Of a stretch of 64,000 nt of DNA, positions 44,024-52,297 are shown in pieces. The first letter of the stretch is position 1; the number at the start of each line of letters is the position of its first letter. Where the stretch lies: contig JBAZQB010000006.1 of the NCBI GenBank assembly GCA_041645435.1, positions 62,001 to 126,000 on the forward strand, read 5' to 3'. This stretch comes from Methanoregula sp. (lineage in GTDB: Archaea; Halobacteriota; Methanomicrobia; Methanomicrobiales; Methanospirillaceae). The position numbers and the translations under genes are program-made. The notes beneath the pieces were generated by a model, which had not been told where the DNA came from, did not search any database, and was given only the letters and a program-made list of their open reading frames with translations.

Positions 44024-44072
44024 TATATAGTATCGTTCATAATAATGAACATATGTTCAAAAGCATGAACAT
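44024..44072 (+). promoter_or_regulatory. TATA box and overlapping inverted-repeat operator
   Basis: TATATA at 44024-44029 is 26 bp ahead of the ATG at 44053, indicating a leaderless message. Between and across the start lie two inverted repeats, GTTCAT-AATA-ATGAAC (44035-44050) and ATGTTCA-AAAGCA-TGAACAT (44053-44072), giving four related half-sites on the promoter and first codons. The encoded protein has a winged helix, so autorepression is likely. Confidence 0.65.
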
Positions 44073-44598
44073 GCTCGGCACTCCCGCACTCGATACTCTC
44101 GTATTTCTCGGACGCCATTACCGTAACAGTTTCTATGTCCGGGAGCTGGCAAAGATACTCTCGATCAGTACCGGTGCTGCGAGCGGACAGCTCCGGGCAC
44201 TGGAGGAATCTGGTCTTGTGACACACGAGCAGAAAGGGAGGACGCTCTTGTTCCGGGCCAGCATCTCGCATCCAATCGTGCGGGAAGCCAAAATTTTTGC
44301 AACCCTGCTTGAACTCTCGCCGCTCATCACTGCAGGGCAAAGCGGGATCGTGCGGATGATCCTCTTTGGCAGTTGTGCGGTGGGAGAAGATGCGGAGGAA
44401 AGCGATATCGATCTCTACATAGAAACAACCGATCGCCCTGCAGCAAAGACCCTGATATCGCTCTGTGAGCCCGGTGTGTCACGGAAAATTTCTCCCATCA
44501 TCGTATCACCGGATGAGGCGGTGCAGATCCGGACCCGGGACCGCCCGCTGTTCGAGCGGATACAATCCGGAAAAATCCTTGTAGGTGAGCCGCTATGA
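44053..44598 (+). CDS. Winged-helix nucleotidyltransferase (antitoxin-like)
   Basis: 181 residues from the ATG at 44053. Residues 1-75 are an ArsR-like winged helix (YVRELAKILSISTGAASGQL, GLVTHEQKGRTLLFRA). Residues 95-180 are a minimal nucleotidyltransferase with GSx10DxD complete: Gly106-Ser107, Asp118-Ile-Asp120. The frame extends upstream to 43999, but the TATA box and operator lie in that part, so the shorter start is preferred. It overlaps the HEPN gene by 4 bp (ATGA). Probable antitoxin and autoregulator of the pair. Confidence 0.85.
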   Translation: MFKSMNMLGTPALDTLVFLGRHYRNSFYVRELAKILSISTGAASGQLRALEESGLVTHEQKGRTLLFRASISHPIVREAKIFATLLELSPLITAGQSGIVRMILFGSCAVGEDAEESDIDLYIETTDRPAAKTLISLCEPGVSRKISPIIVSPDEAVQIRTRDRPLFERIQSGKILVGEPL

Positions 44599-45011
44599 GA
44601 TATCGTTTCGATGAATGCCTGGAGCGGGGAAAGATCGTAAAAATCCCCATTGATCAGGGCCTTGTTGCAAAGGAACTTCACGAAGCAGAAGCGGATCTTG
44701 CCGCAGCAGAGCGATCGCTTCTGGAACACCAGGAGAAATGGGCGATCATCCAGGGATACTATTCGCTCTTTCACTCACTCAGGTCACAGGTATTTGGCAA
44801 AGGCTACCGTGAGAAGAGCCACCGCTGCCTGAAGTATGCAGTTGAAGCCCTGCTCGTTGATCAGGGAGCACTCGATCCGGTGGTGCTGGAACACTTTTCT
44901 TTTGCCATGGATCTCCGCGAAGGTGCTGATTATGGCTGCATCTATAACGCCGAGTCAGCGAGCATCGTGGTCGTGTCAGCACGAACGGTGTACGAGATGG
45001 TCAGGAATTAA
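44595..45011 (+). CDS. HEPN-domain protein (toxin-like partner)
   Basis: 138 residues of the HEPN family (PF05168-like): EAEADLAAAERSLLEHQEKWAIIQGYYSLFHSLRS, then GYREKSHRCL and a C-terminal REGADYGC segment. The usual HEPN RNase motif Rx4-6H is not met: Arg72 and His76 are separated by only three residues. It may bind nucleotides or RNA without cutting, or use a variant site. Its start overlaps the nucleotidyltransferase stop by 4 bp, so the two are made together. Confidence 0.85.
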   Translation: MRYRFDECLERGKIVKIPIDQGLVAKELHEAEADLAAAERSLLEHQEKWAIIQGYYSLFHSLRSQVFGKGYREKSHRCLKYAVEALLVDQGALDPVVLEHFSFAMDLREGADYGCIYNAESASIVVVSARTVYEMVRN

Positions 45012-45029
45012 AGAGACCGGGGCCATGGC

Positions 45030-45060
45030 CACAAGCCCTTCCTCTTTGACAAGGCAAAGA
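45030..45060 (+). pseudogene. 31-bp fragment of the beta-propeller gene
   Basis: 29 of 31 bases match the coding sequence at 42688-42718 (CACAAG, then TTCCTCTTTGACAAGGC, AAAGA), same strand. The reading HKPFLFDKAK corresponds to HKAFLFDKAK in the lipoprotein. Nothing of the gene remains on either side. The element B copy, element A copy and nucleotidyltransferase/HEPN pair lie between the intact gene and this scrap. Confidence 0.5.
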
Positions 45061-45133
45061 CAAAGTCCCGGTCGGAGCGTATCTCTTTTCAAGTCAAAAC
45101 CTTATTTTTGTAGGATCTATCAAAGGAAATGAT

Positions 45134-45454
45134 ATGTTTTGCTCAAAATGTGGAGCGCCAAAACCTACAGTTCCGACAAACTTTTGCACAAAATGCGGCA
45201 CTCAATTCTCAAAAGAATCAATTGAAGATATCAGAGATAATTATCAGATTAATGTTGGAGTTTCTACTGCAATTGGTTTAAGTTCAGGAATAATTACAGG
45301 TATTTTTTCAGCAGCTATTAGTCAAATTTTTCATTTTGAGTGGTGGGGTTGGGCAATAATTTTAGTCGTAACTGGTGGTTTAATGACGATATTATTGTTT
45401 AGTTCATTTAAAACAATTAAAAATTCTCTTGAACGTCAATTAAAACGAAAATAG
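45134..45454 (+). CDS. Zinc-ribbon membrane protein
   Basis: 106 residues. The N-terminal double zinc ribbon has CSKCGAPKP and CTKCGTQFS (two CxxC pairs). After a short helix come two membrane helices (about 45-62 and 70-91) and a basic tail KNSLERQLKRK. The gene is AT-rich compared with neighbours and follows the HEPN pair. AAGGA lies ahead of the ATG. Such small zinc-ribbon membrane proteins are widespread with unknown function. Confidence 0.8.
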   Translation: MFCSKCGAPKPTVPTNFCTKCGTQFSKESIEDIRDNYQINVGVSTAIGLSSGIITGIFSAAISQIFHFEWWGWAIILVVTGGLMTILLFSSFKTIKNSLERQLKRK

Positions 45455-45465
45455 TATTAAAAAAG

Positions 45466-45972
45466 TTATACCGGCTGGGCATTCATGCCGGGGGGAATCA
45501 GCTTGTTGATGACCATCTCGGGGATCTGCCGGGAGGTCCTGACCGTCATGTCAAACAGGGCATTCTTGCCGGAAGTGCCGAGATATTTCAGGGTGATCTG
45601 GAAGTCCGTGTCCATCAGCGGGATACCGAGCGCCGTGATGCGGGCATGCTTCGGGTTGATGATCCGTTCCTGACCGACCACGAGTTTCTCCTTGACACCA
45701 TCGACCTCGGTAACAACCTCATTCTCGTAGGTCATGACAAGGATCCTGCTGTTCCCGATTGTTACCGGTTCCCCGTCGGGCAGCGAGACCCGGTAGTTGT
45801 TGCTGTATGGAAAGGAAGTCCCGGTGTCTGATTCGATGACCGCTACTGTCAGGGTGACAACGGCGAGGACGCATATGACGGCAATGAGGGCCAGGATTCC
45901 CACAAGGACCTTTGTTCCGGTGCTCCACCCTTCCTTGCTCTCTGGTTTATCGTGTGCAGGAAAATTCGGCAT
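45466..45972 (-). CDS. Single-helix membrane protein with extracellular domain
   Basis: 168 residues from the ATG at 45972, which has GGAG seven bases ahead; the longer frame to 46083 is rejected. A polar N-terminus of 20 residues precedes one membrane helix (TKVLVGILALIAVICVLAVVTL). A beta-rich outside domain of about 115 residues follows (NSRILVMTYENEVVTEVDG, DFQITLKYLGTSGKNALFDM). It resembles DUF-type surface proteins of methanogens. Function unknown. It is divergent from aspS. Confidence 0.76.
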   Translation of the reverse strand: MPNFPAHDKPESKEGWSTGTKVLVGILALIAVICVLAVVTLTVAVIESDTGTSFPYSNNYRVSLPDGEPVTIGNSRILVMTYENEVVTEVDGVKEKLVVGQERIINPKHARITALGIPLMDTDFQITLKYLGTSGKNALFDMTVRTSRQIPEMVINKLIPPGMNAQPV

Positions 45973-46115
45973 GTTTTGCTCCAAGTGTACAGGAGAGAGG
46001 GAACTATTTACGGGTTTTGGATGATGGGAAGCTCTCATTGCACCGGTGCTGCAATAAAAACCGGCATTTCCCATAAAGTCCATTATCCCCCCCGACCCAT
46101 TGTTATAGGATTTTG

Positions 46116-47408
46116 ATGCGTATACCCATACAGTCAGTCACACCGGAGACCGGTCACGCGGAAGTCTGCGGTTTTGTCCATGAGGTCAGGGACCTCGGCG
46201 GCCTTGCCTTCTTTTTGATCCGCGACCGCACCGGCATCCTCCAGGTGACCATCCCCAAGAAGAAAGTGAGTGAAGCTGTGCTGGCCGCGGCAAAAGCCGT
46301 CTCCCGTGAATCCGTGGTACGGATCAGCGGACAGATCAAGGCAGTTGACAAAGCTCCCGGCGGGCGCGAGCTCATACCGGAGACGTTTGAGATCATCAGC
46401 CTTGCCGAGACCCCGCTGCCGCTCGATGTTTCAGAAAAGGTGTCCGTGGAACTCGACACCCGGCTCGACGGACGGTTCCTTGACGTGCGGAGACCCCGGG
46501 TTGCTGCCGTCTTTGCGATCCGCAGTGCCGCGATGCACGCGATAAATGATTATCTCCACCGCGAAGGTTTCATCTCCATCACCACCCCCAAGATCGTGGC
46601 CGCCGCAACCGAAGGCGGCACCGAACTCTTCCCGATTGCTTACTTCGACAAGGAAGCCTACCTCAACCAGAGCCCGCAGCTCTTCAAGCAGATGATGATG
46701 GCTGCCGGCCTTGAGAAGGTGTACGAGATCGGGCCGATCTTCCGGGCCGAGGAGCACAACACCACCAAGCACCTCAACGAGGCAACGAGCATCGATATCG
46801 AGGTCTCGTACGCGGACCACATCGAAGTGATGCGTATCCTGGAAGATGTTGTGATAAAGACGTACGAGTATGTGGACAAGACCTGCTCCGACCATCTCGC
46901 GAACATGGATATTACGGACTTTGCGGTGCCGAAAGGCCCGTTCCCCCGGCTTCCCTACAGCGAAGCGATCGAGATCGCGAAAAAGAAGATCGAAGACCCG
47001 ATCAAGTATGGCGACGACATCGGCAGCGCTGCCGAGCGGGCGATCGGTGCCGAGATGGGAGGTCACTACTTCATCGTGGACTGGCCAACCGAAATCCGGC
47101 CGTACTACGCAATGCCCTACGAGAACGATCCCACCATCTGCAAGGCGTTCGATCTCATGCACCCGAGGATGGAACTTTCGAGCGGTGCCCAGCGGGTCCA
47201 CAACCACGACCAGCTCGTGCAGCAAATCGCAAAGAAGGGCCTCAACCCCGAGAGCTTCGACTTCTACTTAAAGCCGTTCCGGTACGGCATGCCACCCCAC
47301 GCCGGCTGGGGACTGGGCGCAGACCGGCTCATCATGACGATGCTCGGGTTGTCAAACGTCCGCGAGGCAGTCCTCTTCCCCCGTGATATGCACCGGCTCG
47401 TGCCGTAA
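46116..47408 (+). CDS. aspS: Aspartyl-tRNA synthetase, archaeal type
   Basis: 430 residues, class II synthetase of the short archaeal/eukaryotic kind without the bacterial GAD insertion. N-terminal OB anticodon domain (EVCGFVHEVRDLGG, FFLIRDRTGILQV). Motif 2 is IFRAEEHNTTKHLNE and motif 3 is GWGLGADRLIMTMLGL. Archaeal enzymes of this type often charge both tRNA-Asp and tRNA-Asn; the sequence alone does not settle this. The ATG at 46116 is used; an in-frame TTG precedes it. TTATAG about 18 bp upstream suggests a short or absent leader. Confidence 0.95.
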   Translation: MRIPIQSVTPETGHAEVCGFVHEVRDLGGLAFFLIRDRTGILQVTIPKKKVSEAVLAAAKAVSRESVVRISGQIKAVDKAPGGRELIPETFEIISLAETPLPLDVSEKVSVELDTRLDGRFLDVRRPRVAAVFAIRSAAMHAINDYLHREGFISITTPKIVAAATEGGTELFPIAYFDKEAYLNQSPQLFKQMMMAAGLEKVYEIGPIFRAEEHNTTKHLNEATSIDIEVSYADHIEVMRILEDVVIKTYEYVDKTCSDHLANMDITDFAVPKGPFPRLPYSEAIEIAKKKIEDPIKYGDDIGSAAERAIGAEMGGHYFIVDWPTEIRPYYAMPYENDPTICKAFDLMHPRMELSSGAQRVHNHDQLVQQIAKKGLNPESFDFYLKPFRYGMPPHAGWGLGADRLIMTMLGLSNVREAVLFPRDMHRLVP

Positions 47409-47480
47409 TACCCCGACCAATTACTATTTTTGCACCCGGGTCAAAAGGGTGTACGAAAAAACAGGAGTTCCGGACCGGTT

Positions 47481-48386
47481 ATGGCAAAGGAATATTTCAT
47501 CAACAAGGTGCTGGCGACAACCGTGGTGGGCAGCTACCCGGTGGTCAAAGGCGGAGGCTTAAAAAGCCTCTTTGATCCGCTCCACTCCGCAGTCGAGACA
47601 GCGGTTGCCGACCAGATCACTGCCGGCATCGATATCATATCGGACGGCCAGGTGCGGGGCGATATGATCGGGGCGTTCACCGCAAAACTGCCCGGCATCC
47701 GGGAGCAGCAGGTGATCGGCAAGGTGCAGCCGGCCGACGGGCCGATAACGGTCGCTGACACGAAATACGCCGTGTCAAAATCCCCGAAAGTAAAGGGGAT
47801 TATTACCGGGCCATCCACGCTCGCCCACGGCCTGCATATCAGCACGCCGATGTACCGGAACAAGGAAGAACTCGCCATCGATCTGGCCTCCGCCCTCATT
47901 GTCGAAGCCCGCAGCCTTGAAGCGGCCGGTATCACCCTGCTCCAGATCGATGAACCGATCTTCTCGACCGGGATTGCCGACCTGAACGTGGGCAGGGAAG
48001 CAATCGAGGCGATCACGAAAGCGGTCCGCATCCCGACCTGCATGCATGTCTGCGGGGGCCTGGGAAATGTGCTTGACGAGATCCTCAAGTTCAACGTCAA
48101 CGTGTTCGACTTCGAGTTTGCCAACAACACGGCCAACATCGACCTCCTCTCCCGGCGGGACCTGGGCGGGCGGATGATCGGATTTGGCTGCGTGGACTCC
48201 TCGATCGACCGGGTTGAGACCGTTCCCGAGATCCGGAAGCGGATTGAAAAAGGCGTGGAGATCTTCGGGCCCAGGACGATGCTCATCGATCCCGACTGCG
48301 GGATGCGGATGCGGAGCCGGGAGTCTGCCTACTGGAAACTCAAGAACATGTGCGAGGCCGCAAAGGAAGTGCGGATCGCACTGTAG
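47481..48386 (+). CDS. Archaeal MetE-like methionine synthase
   Basis: 301 residues, only the C-terminal catalytic half of bacterial MetE, as in methanogens, where the enzyme takes methyl groups from a methylcobamide rather than methyl-folate. TTVVGSYPVVKGGG begins the barrel. The zinc site is formed by HVCGG and PDCGMR, and the LLQIDEPIFSTG loop is conserved. The start at 47481 (MAKEYF) fits the family; the frame from 47430 does not. It follows aspS by about 70 bp and may be cotranscribed. Confidence 0.88.
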   Translation: MAKEYFINKVLATTVVGSYPVVKGGGLKSLFDPLHSAVETAVADQITAGIDIISDGQVRGDMIGAFTAKLPGIREQQVIGKVQPADGPITVADTKYAVSKSPKVKGIITGPSTLAHGLHISTPMYRNKEELAIDLASALIVEARSLEAAGITLLQIDEPIFSTGIADLNVGREAIEAITKAVRIPTCMHVCGGLGNVLDEILKFNVNVFDFEFANNTANIDLLSRRDLGGRMIGFGCVDSSIDRVETVPEIRKRIEKGVEIFGPRTMLIDPDCGMRMRSRESAYWKLKNMCEAAKEVRIAL

Positions 48387-48500
48387 ATTTTTTCAAACAT
48401 TTTTTTTGTTTTTCCCATGTTTGCGAAGAATTATTTTCCGGCTTCGCCTATTAAGTGACAACCCGGTTTCCTGATGATTAATCGGTTATGAGGATCTTCC

Positions 48501-49370
48501 ATGAACACTAAACTGACAACAATTCTGGCAATTGCCCTCATGATCTGCCTTCTTGCGGTGGCGGGTTGCACGAATAACTCCGGCACCTGCCCGGCGCCTG
48601 CAACAGGTCAGATTCCGGCAGTCCAGCCCCATCCGGCCGTATCGTACAACGTGACACCCGTCAAGTATGCACAGGTCAACGGCGTTACGCTGGGGTACCG
48701 GGAATTCGGTGCCGGTGAGCCACTCCTGATGATTGAGGGATTTGGTGCAACCATCGATACATGGAACCAGACCTTCATCGGCATCCTCGCCACGAAATAC
48801 CATGTCTATACCTACGACCACCGGGGGATGGGCTACAGCAGTGACAATAACGCGACCCCCACCATCCCGCTGTATGCGGAGGACGCTGCCGGCATGATGA
48901 CCGCTCTCGGTTATGACAGCATGCACGTGTACGGGGTCTCCATGGGATCCACGGTCTCCCAGCAGCTGGTCATCGATCATCCCGAACGCGTACGGAAACT
49001 GGTACTCGATTCGGTGACGTACAGCATCCGGATTCCCGAGACCAGGAGACTGCTCTACACGATAGAAGCAGCGGGAATCGATCCCAACCAGACCGCGGGT
49101 GTCCACCGGGAGGCACAGGCAAATCTTGCATGGAACGGCTCGTATGCCGGTCTTTCCGGCATCCAGAAAGATGTCATGCTGGTCGTGGGGACGGATGATG
49201 TCCTGACACCGGAGGCAGTAACGCTCCAGATAGCCGGGCAGATCAATGGCTCGTGGCTCGTGCGGTACAAGGGACTCCCGCATGCCGCGTCCCACTATGC
49301 TCCCGTAGATTACGGGAATAATGCACTCGCATTCTTCGGCGCGAATGAGTCGGCGCCGTGGAGTACGTAA
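48501..49370 (+). CDS. Secreted alpha/beta-hydrolase lipoprotein, copy 1
   Basis: 289 residues. Lipoprotein signal with Cys23 (AVAGC), a 30-residue linker, then an alpha/beta-hydrolase fold: YDHRGMGYSSDN, nucleophile elbow GVSMGS with Ser147, acid Asp232 or Asp233 (GTDDVLTP) and His261 (GLPHAAS). An extracellular esterase or similar hydrolase; substrate unknown. It is a close paralog of the gene at 63079; both have the same layout and about the same length. GAGGATC precedes the ATG in both. Confidence 0.87.
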   Translation: MNTKLTTILAIALMICLLAVAGCTNNSGTCPAPATGQIPAVQPHPAVSYNVTPVKYAQVNGVTLGYREFGAGEPLLMIEGFGATIDTWNQTFIGILATKYHVYTYDHRGMGYSSDNNATPTIPLYAEDAAGMMTALGYDSMHVYGVSMGSTVSQQLVIDHPERVRKLVLDSVTYSIRIPETRRLLYTIEAAGIDPNQTAGVHREAQANLAWNGSYAGLSGIQKDVMLVVGTDDVLTPEAVTLQIAGQINGSWLVRYKGLPHAASHYAPVDYGNNALAFFGANESAPWST

Positions 49371-49439
49371 TTTTTTAAGAAACTCAAAGCAAATGTCTCT
49401 TTACTTTGTCTTGTGTATTAACGTCTAAAAGAACGTGTA

Positions 49440-50441
49440 TCAACAGAAATCTTCTTTTTTTAATTCTGTGTATGCGTTTATTGTTTTATTGAACCCATTC
49501 ATTATTTCTTGTCGTTTTTTTGCTTCATCTTTATCTGACTGTCGTTTTCTTGCGTCTGCTTCGTTTTGTCGTTTTCTTGTGTCTTTTTCATACTGGCGCT
49601 TTTGAGTTTCCTCTTCGTCCTTTTTTCGCAACTCCTCATTAATTTTTTGCAGTTCTTCGAAATGTTCATCAAAGTATTTTTGTTGCTTTGCAATGCGCAA
49701 TTCTTCCATTACATCGCTTAATTCTGCTCGAACGGCCCACAATTGTTTTTGTTTTGCTTCATAATCCCGATGATGATGTGAAATTTTTAATTCGTCGATA
49801 TCAGAAAAAGAGGGATTTTTCAAATATTGATTGATAAAATCAATTTTCCTAATAAACCTTCCATAAAACCATCTTGCTCGCATATTATCATAGTCATCAA
49901 ACTCTCTTATCCAAAACATTTCACCGTCATCAAAATCCAAAAAAATCGGGCATGGATGAAGGGGCCGAAAAAATCCCTCACTGAAACTTTTTACTTTGAC
50001 GTAAGAATCGCCAAACATTGGAAGATACATTTTCCTTTCGGTTATTTCCAATATTTTGTCTTTTGAAAAATGAATTACCCAAATCATTTTTACATAAAAA
50101 TTCTCTCGCTCCTGACGTTCATCAATGGATAAGGGTTTTCTCTGAAATTCGAAGATAATTTCAGAAGGTGATGGTAGTTGAACATCGGCTCTGTGCTTAA
50201 TCCCGTCTTTTATAATTGTAATCTCTCTAAATTTTTCTTCAACAAAATTTTTCCATTGACGATGCCAATCCGTTTCCCCTTCCCACCACGGATCACAATC
50301 TTCACGGGTTTTGTGCGCCCAATGATGGATTCTAATTTTGCCACATTTAGGAATTAAAAATTCGCCGCATAATGAGCAGAATCCTTTGGCTCCGGGACTT
50401 GCAACTATCCGCTCATTATTTTCAGATAAAGCAAATTCCAT
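49440..50441 (-). CDS. CoiA-like nuclease with coiled-coil tail
   Basis: 333 residues. Residues 18-50 form a zinc-binding region (FCSLCGEFLIPKCGKIRIHHWAH, then Cys49). A PD-(D/E)xK-like nuclease core follows, with Asp86 (RADVQ) and Glu98-Phe-Gln100 (IIFEFQ), the pattern of competence protein CoiA. The last 110 residues are a highly charged coiled coil (EELRKKDEEETQKRQYEKD and similar Arg/Lys/Glu repeats). The gene is strongly AT-rich. It is divergent from an equally AT-rich HNH gene. DNA uptake or defence roles are both possible. Confidence 0.78.
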   Translation of the reverse strand: MEFALSENNERIVASPGAKGFCSLCGEFLIPKCGKIRIHHWAHKTREDCDPWWEGETDWHRQWKNFVEEKFREITIIKDGIKHRADVQLPSPSEIIFEFQRKPLSIDERQERENFYVKMIWVIHFSKDKILEITERKMYLPMFGDSYVKVKSFSEGFFRPLHPCPIFLDFDDGEMFWIREFDDYDNMRARWFYGRFIRKIDFINQYLKNPSFSDIDELKISHHHRDYEAKQKQLWAVRAELSDVMEELRIAKQQKYFDEHFEELQKINEELRKKDEEETQKRQYEKDTRKRQNEADARKRQSDKDEAKKRQEIMNGFNKTINAYTELKKEDFC

Positions 50442-50575
50442 TGAGTTAATGATTATTTTACGACTTGAAAAATAATTTCATAAATTTTTTTCATCAATCA
50501 GAGGGCAGTGTCTCTAAAGTAAATTGCATTTTTCACGAAAAATATTTTCCATTCACGAAATTTAATAATATTTGT

Positions 50576-51226
50576 ATGAGTGATCCAAAAGTAATCACAA
50601 AATCATACGGGATACTTGGAGTAACAAAAGTAAATCGAGAAAAATGTGAGAAATTAATAATTGCAAAATATAAAAATGGAAAAACGCTTAAAGAAATATC
50701 CGATCTTGTAAAAAAGTTTTGGATTAAAGTCGGAGAAAAAAAGTATGGTAAAAATACACGTTTTTTCATTCCATTAAAAACTCCCAATGGTGTGGCTTAT
50801 ACTTTGCATAAACATGATGTAATTACTGATGAGGAATTAAAGAATATTCTTAGACAAAATCGTTTAGAAATTGAAAGAAAAAGATACGCTCTACGCAAAA
50901 TGCGAAAAACCATTCAAGAGAGTCAATGCGAGATCTGCGCTGGAACATTAAATCTTGAAGGACATCACATAAAACCAATTATTCAAGGAGGAGCGGATTC
51001 TTCTGAGAATATTATGATTTTATGTTCGAACTGTCATAAGATAATTACCAATGGATATCATTCAAACAAACCCGAAGAACATAAGGTTATTAAATGTTAT
51101 TCAGAATTGTTAACGAAAAGAAAAATTCAACATAAATATTGCTATTATTCCTCAGAACAGTTTTCTGAAATCAATCGTTCACTTTTCAAAAAAATTGGAG
51201 GAGTATGTTTTATCCGAGTCGTTTAA
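50576..51226 (+). CDS. HNH endonuclease
   Basis: 216 residues from the ATG at 50576; a longer frame starts at 50465. The HNH module is C-terminal: Cys118-x-x-Cys121, GHH at 129-131, Asn145 and Cys150-x-x-Cys153-His154, so a zinc-stapled His-Asn-His nuclease. The N-terminal 90 residues contain a helix-turn-helix-like stretch (KNGKTLKEISDLVKKFW) and may give specificity. AT-rich, divergent from the CoiA-like gene across 134 bp or less. No methylase is adjacent, so it is not a simple restriction system. Confidence 0.85.
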   Translation: MSDPKVITKSYGILGVTKVNREKCEKLIIAKYKNGKTLKEISDLVKKFWIKVGEKKYGKNTRFFIPLKTPNGVAYTLHKHDVITDEELKNILRQNRLEIERKRYALRKMRKTIQESQCEICAGTLNLEGHHIKPIIQGGADSSENIMILCSNCHKIITNGYHSNKPEEHKVIKCYSELLTKRKIQHKYCYYSSEQFSEINRSLFKKIGGVCFIRVV

Positions 51227-51358
51227 TGTCAATTTTATATCGGGGAGTCTTCTGGTAAAAATTCAGGATAGGTTTAACCAACCACTTACAAAATCCAAGT
51301 ATTTCGGTGTGGCAAATTGCTTGTTATCCCCACTAAATATTATCCACGTTCCCCCCAA

Positions 51359-51840
51359 TTTCTCCGACGTGATCACATCTTCGGGCAACAATGCCCTTTT
51401 CCATCGCCTTTTTCACCCCCTATGACCTGAAATGGGGTGGCAGAAAACACAGACCAACCGGAGCCCGCTAAATTGCATGGTCTAATTCTATTTTAAACAC
51501 GTATTTTCGAAAAATAATCGATTAAATTGATATTTTCTGTGAGCGTTGGCACCTTTTCCATTGGAACCGGAAAATGGATCCAAAAAAGGGCAAACGGAGC
51601 CCGCAAAGGGCCCGGAATAGATCATCTCTGGTCCCGGACAACCACCCGGAGTCCGGCCTTTCCCGGCATGAAAAAGATCCCCTGTTTGTGCAAATACTCC
51701 AGGAGTTTTCGATCGAACAGGGCCTCATTTTCACCCCAATGGAGCCCATTTTGGCGAGTTCCCGGAATCAAATCCCGCAAAATGCCCGGATTAGGGGTTT
51801 TTTGATCGGAGTTCACTCGGTTTTCGGTAGGGGAAAATAA
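51359..51840 (+). repeat. Dispersed element A, copy 2
   Basis: 482 bp starting TTCTCCGACGTGATC, highly similar to copies 1 and 3 along its length. The main stem is CCCTGTTT/GAACAGGG, with one T-G wobble. CACCCC/GGGGTG at the left can pair. It follows the HNH gene by about 130 bp and is followed at once by hairpin D and element E; the whole gap 51227-52297 carries no confident gene. Confidence 0.87.
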
Positions 51841-51858
51841 TCGATATTTGTGAGGATT

Positions 51859-51893
51859 CCCCGCATAAGGGCCTCTCCGAGGCACGGCGGGGC
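51859..51893 (+). repeat. Hairpin repeat D, copy 2
   Basis: 35 bp, same as 21671-21705 but for two bases: CCCCGC outer arm, GCCTC-TCC-GAGGC inner hairpin, GCGGGG outer arm. It lies 18 bp past element A copy 2. Confidence 0.7.
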
Positions 51894-51924
51894 AGAGGCT
51901 TTTAGCTTTTCCGAAGGGGGGGGG

Positions 51925-52015
51925 TCACGCTCGCATCTCCGCAGAGAGAATTGATTGATCCGGATAATTTTTTTCAATCACAATCACAATCGCCATTGTA
52001 GTTGAAAAATTTTCA
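51925..52015 (+). repeat. Dispersed element E, copy 2
   Basis: Contains GATCCGGATAATTTTTTT followed by CAATCACAATC repeats, matching 14299-14385 and, inverted, 61788-61832. It follows element A copy 2 and hairpin D in a three-element cluster. AT-rich, non-coding. The stretch from here to 52217 shows nothing recognisable. Confidence 0.6.
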
Positions 52016-52217
52016 TTTACACTCGGGTAATTTTTATTTTTTAAACGATATCTACGCAAAATTTTTCAATCAAAATCCGGTTGAAAAAAAATTGCAAATA
52101 TTTCAAGAAATTGTTTCGAGGGCAGGTTACCGAAACACGTACCCATCGACCCGGGGTCATGAAGTCGGGACCGTTCCCTTCATTTATTTTTTTTTGTGGA
52201 GGGTGTAAGGAAATCCC

Positions 52218-52283
52218 ATGTCGACAGAAGATCTCGTGCCCCCACCACCACAAACCCGAAATATCCCTCGTCAAAGATACTAA
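52218..52283 (+). CDS. Candidate 21-residue leader peptide
   Basis: ATG at 52218 to TAA, encoding MSTEDLVPPPPQTRNIPRQRY. TAAGGAAATCCC gives a Shine-Dalgarno at good distance, and GGAGG lies further upstream. It ends 14 bp before the amidotransferase ATG. It could be a short upstream frame that affects translation of the next gene, or chance. No conservation evidence is available here. Confidence 0.22.
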   Translation: MSTEDLVPPPPQTRNIPRQRY

Positions 52284-52297
52284 AGCAAGGAACCACC

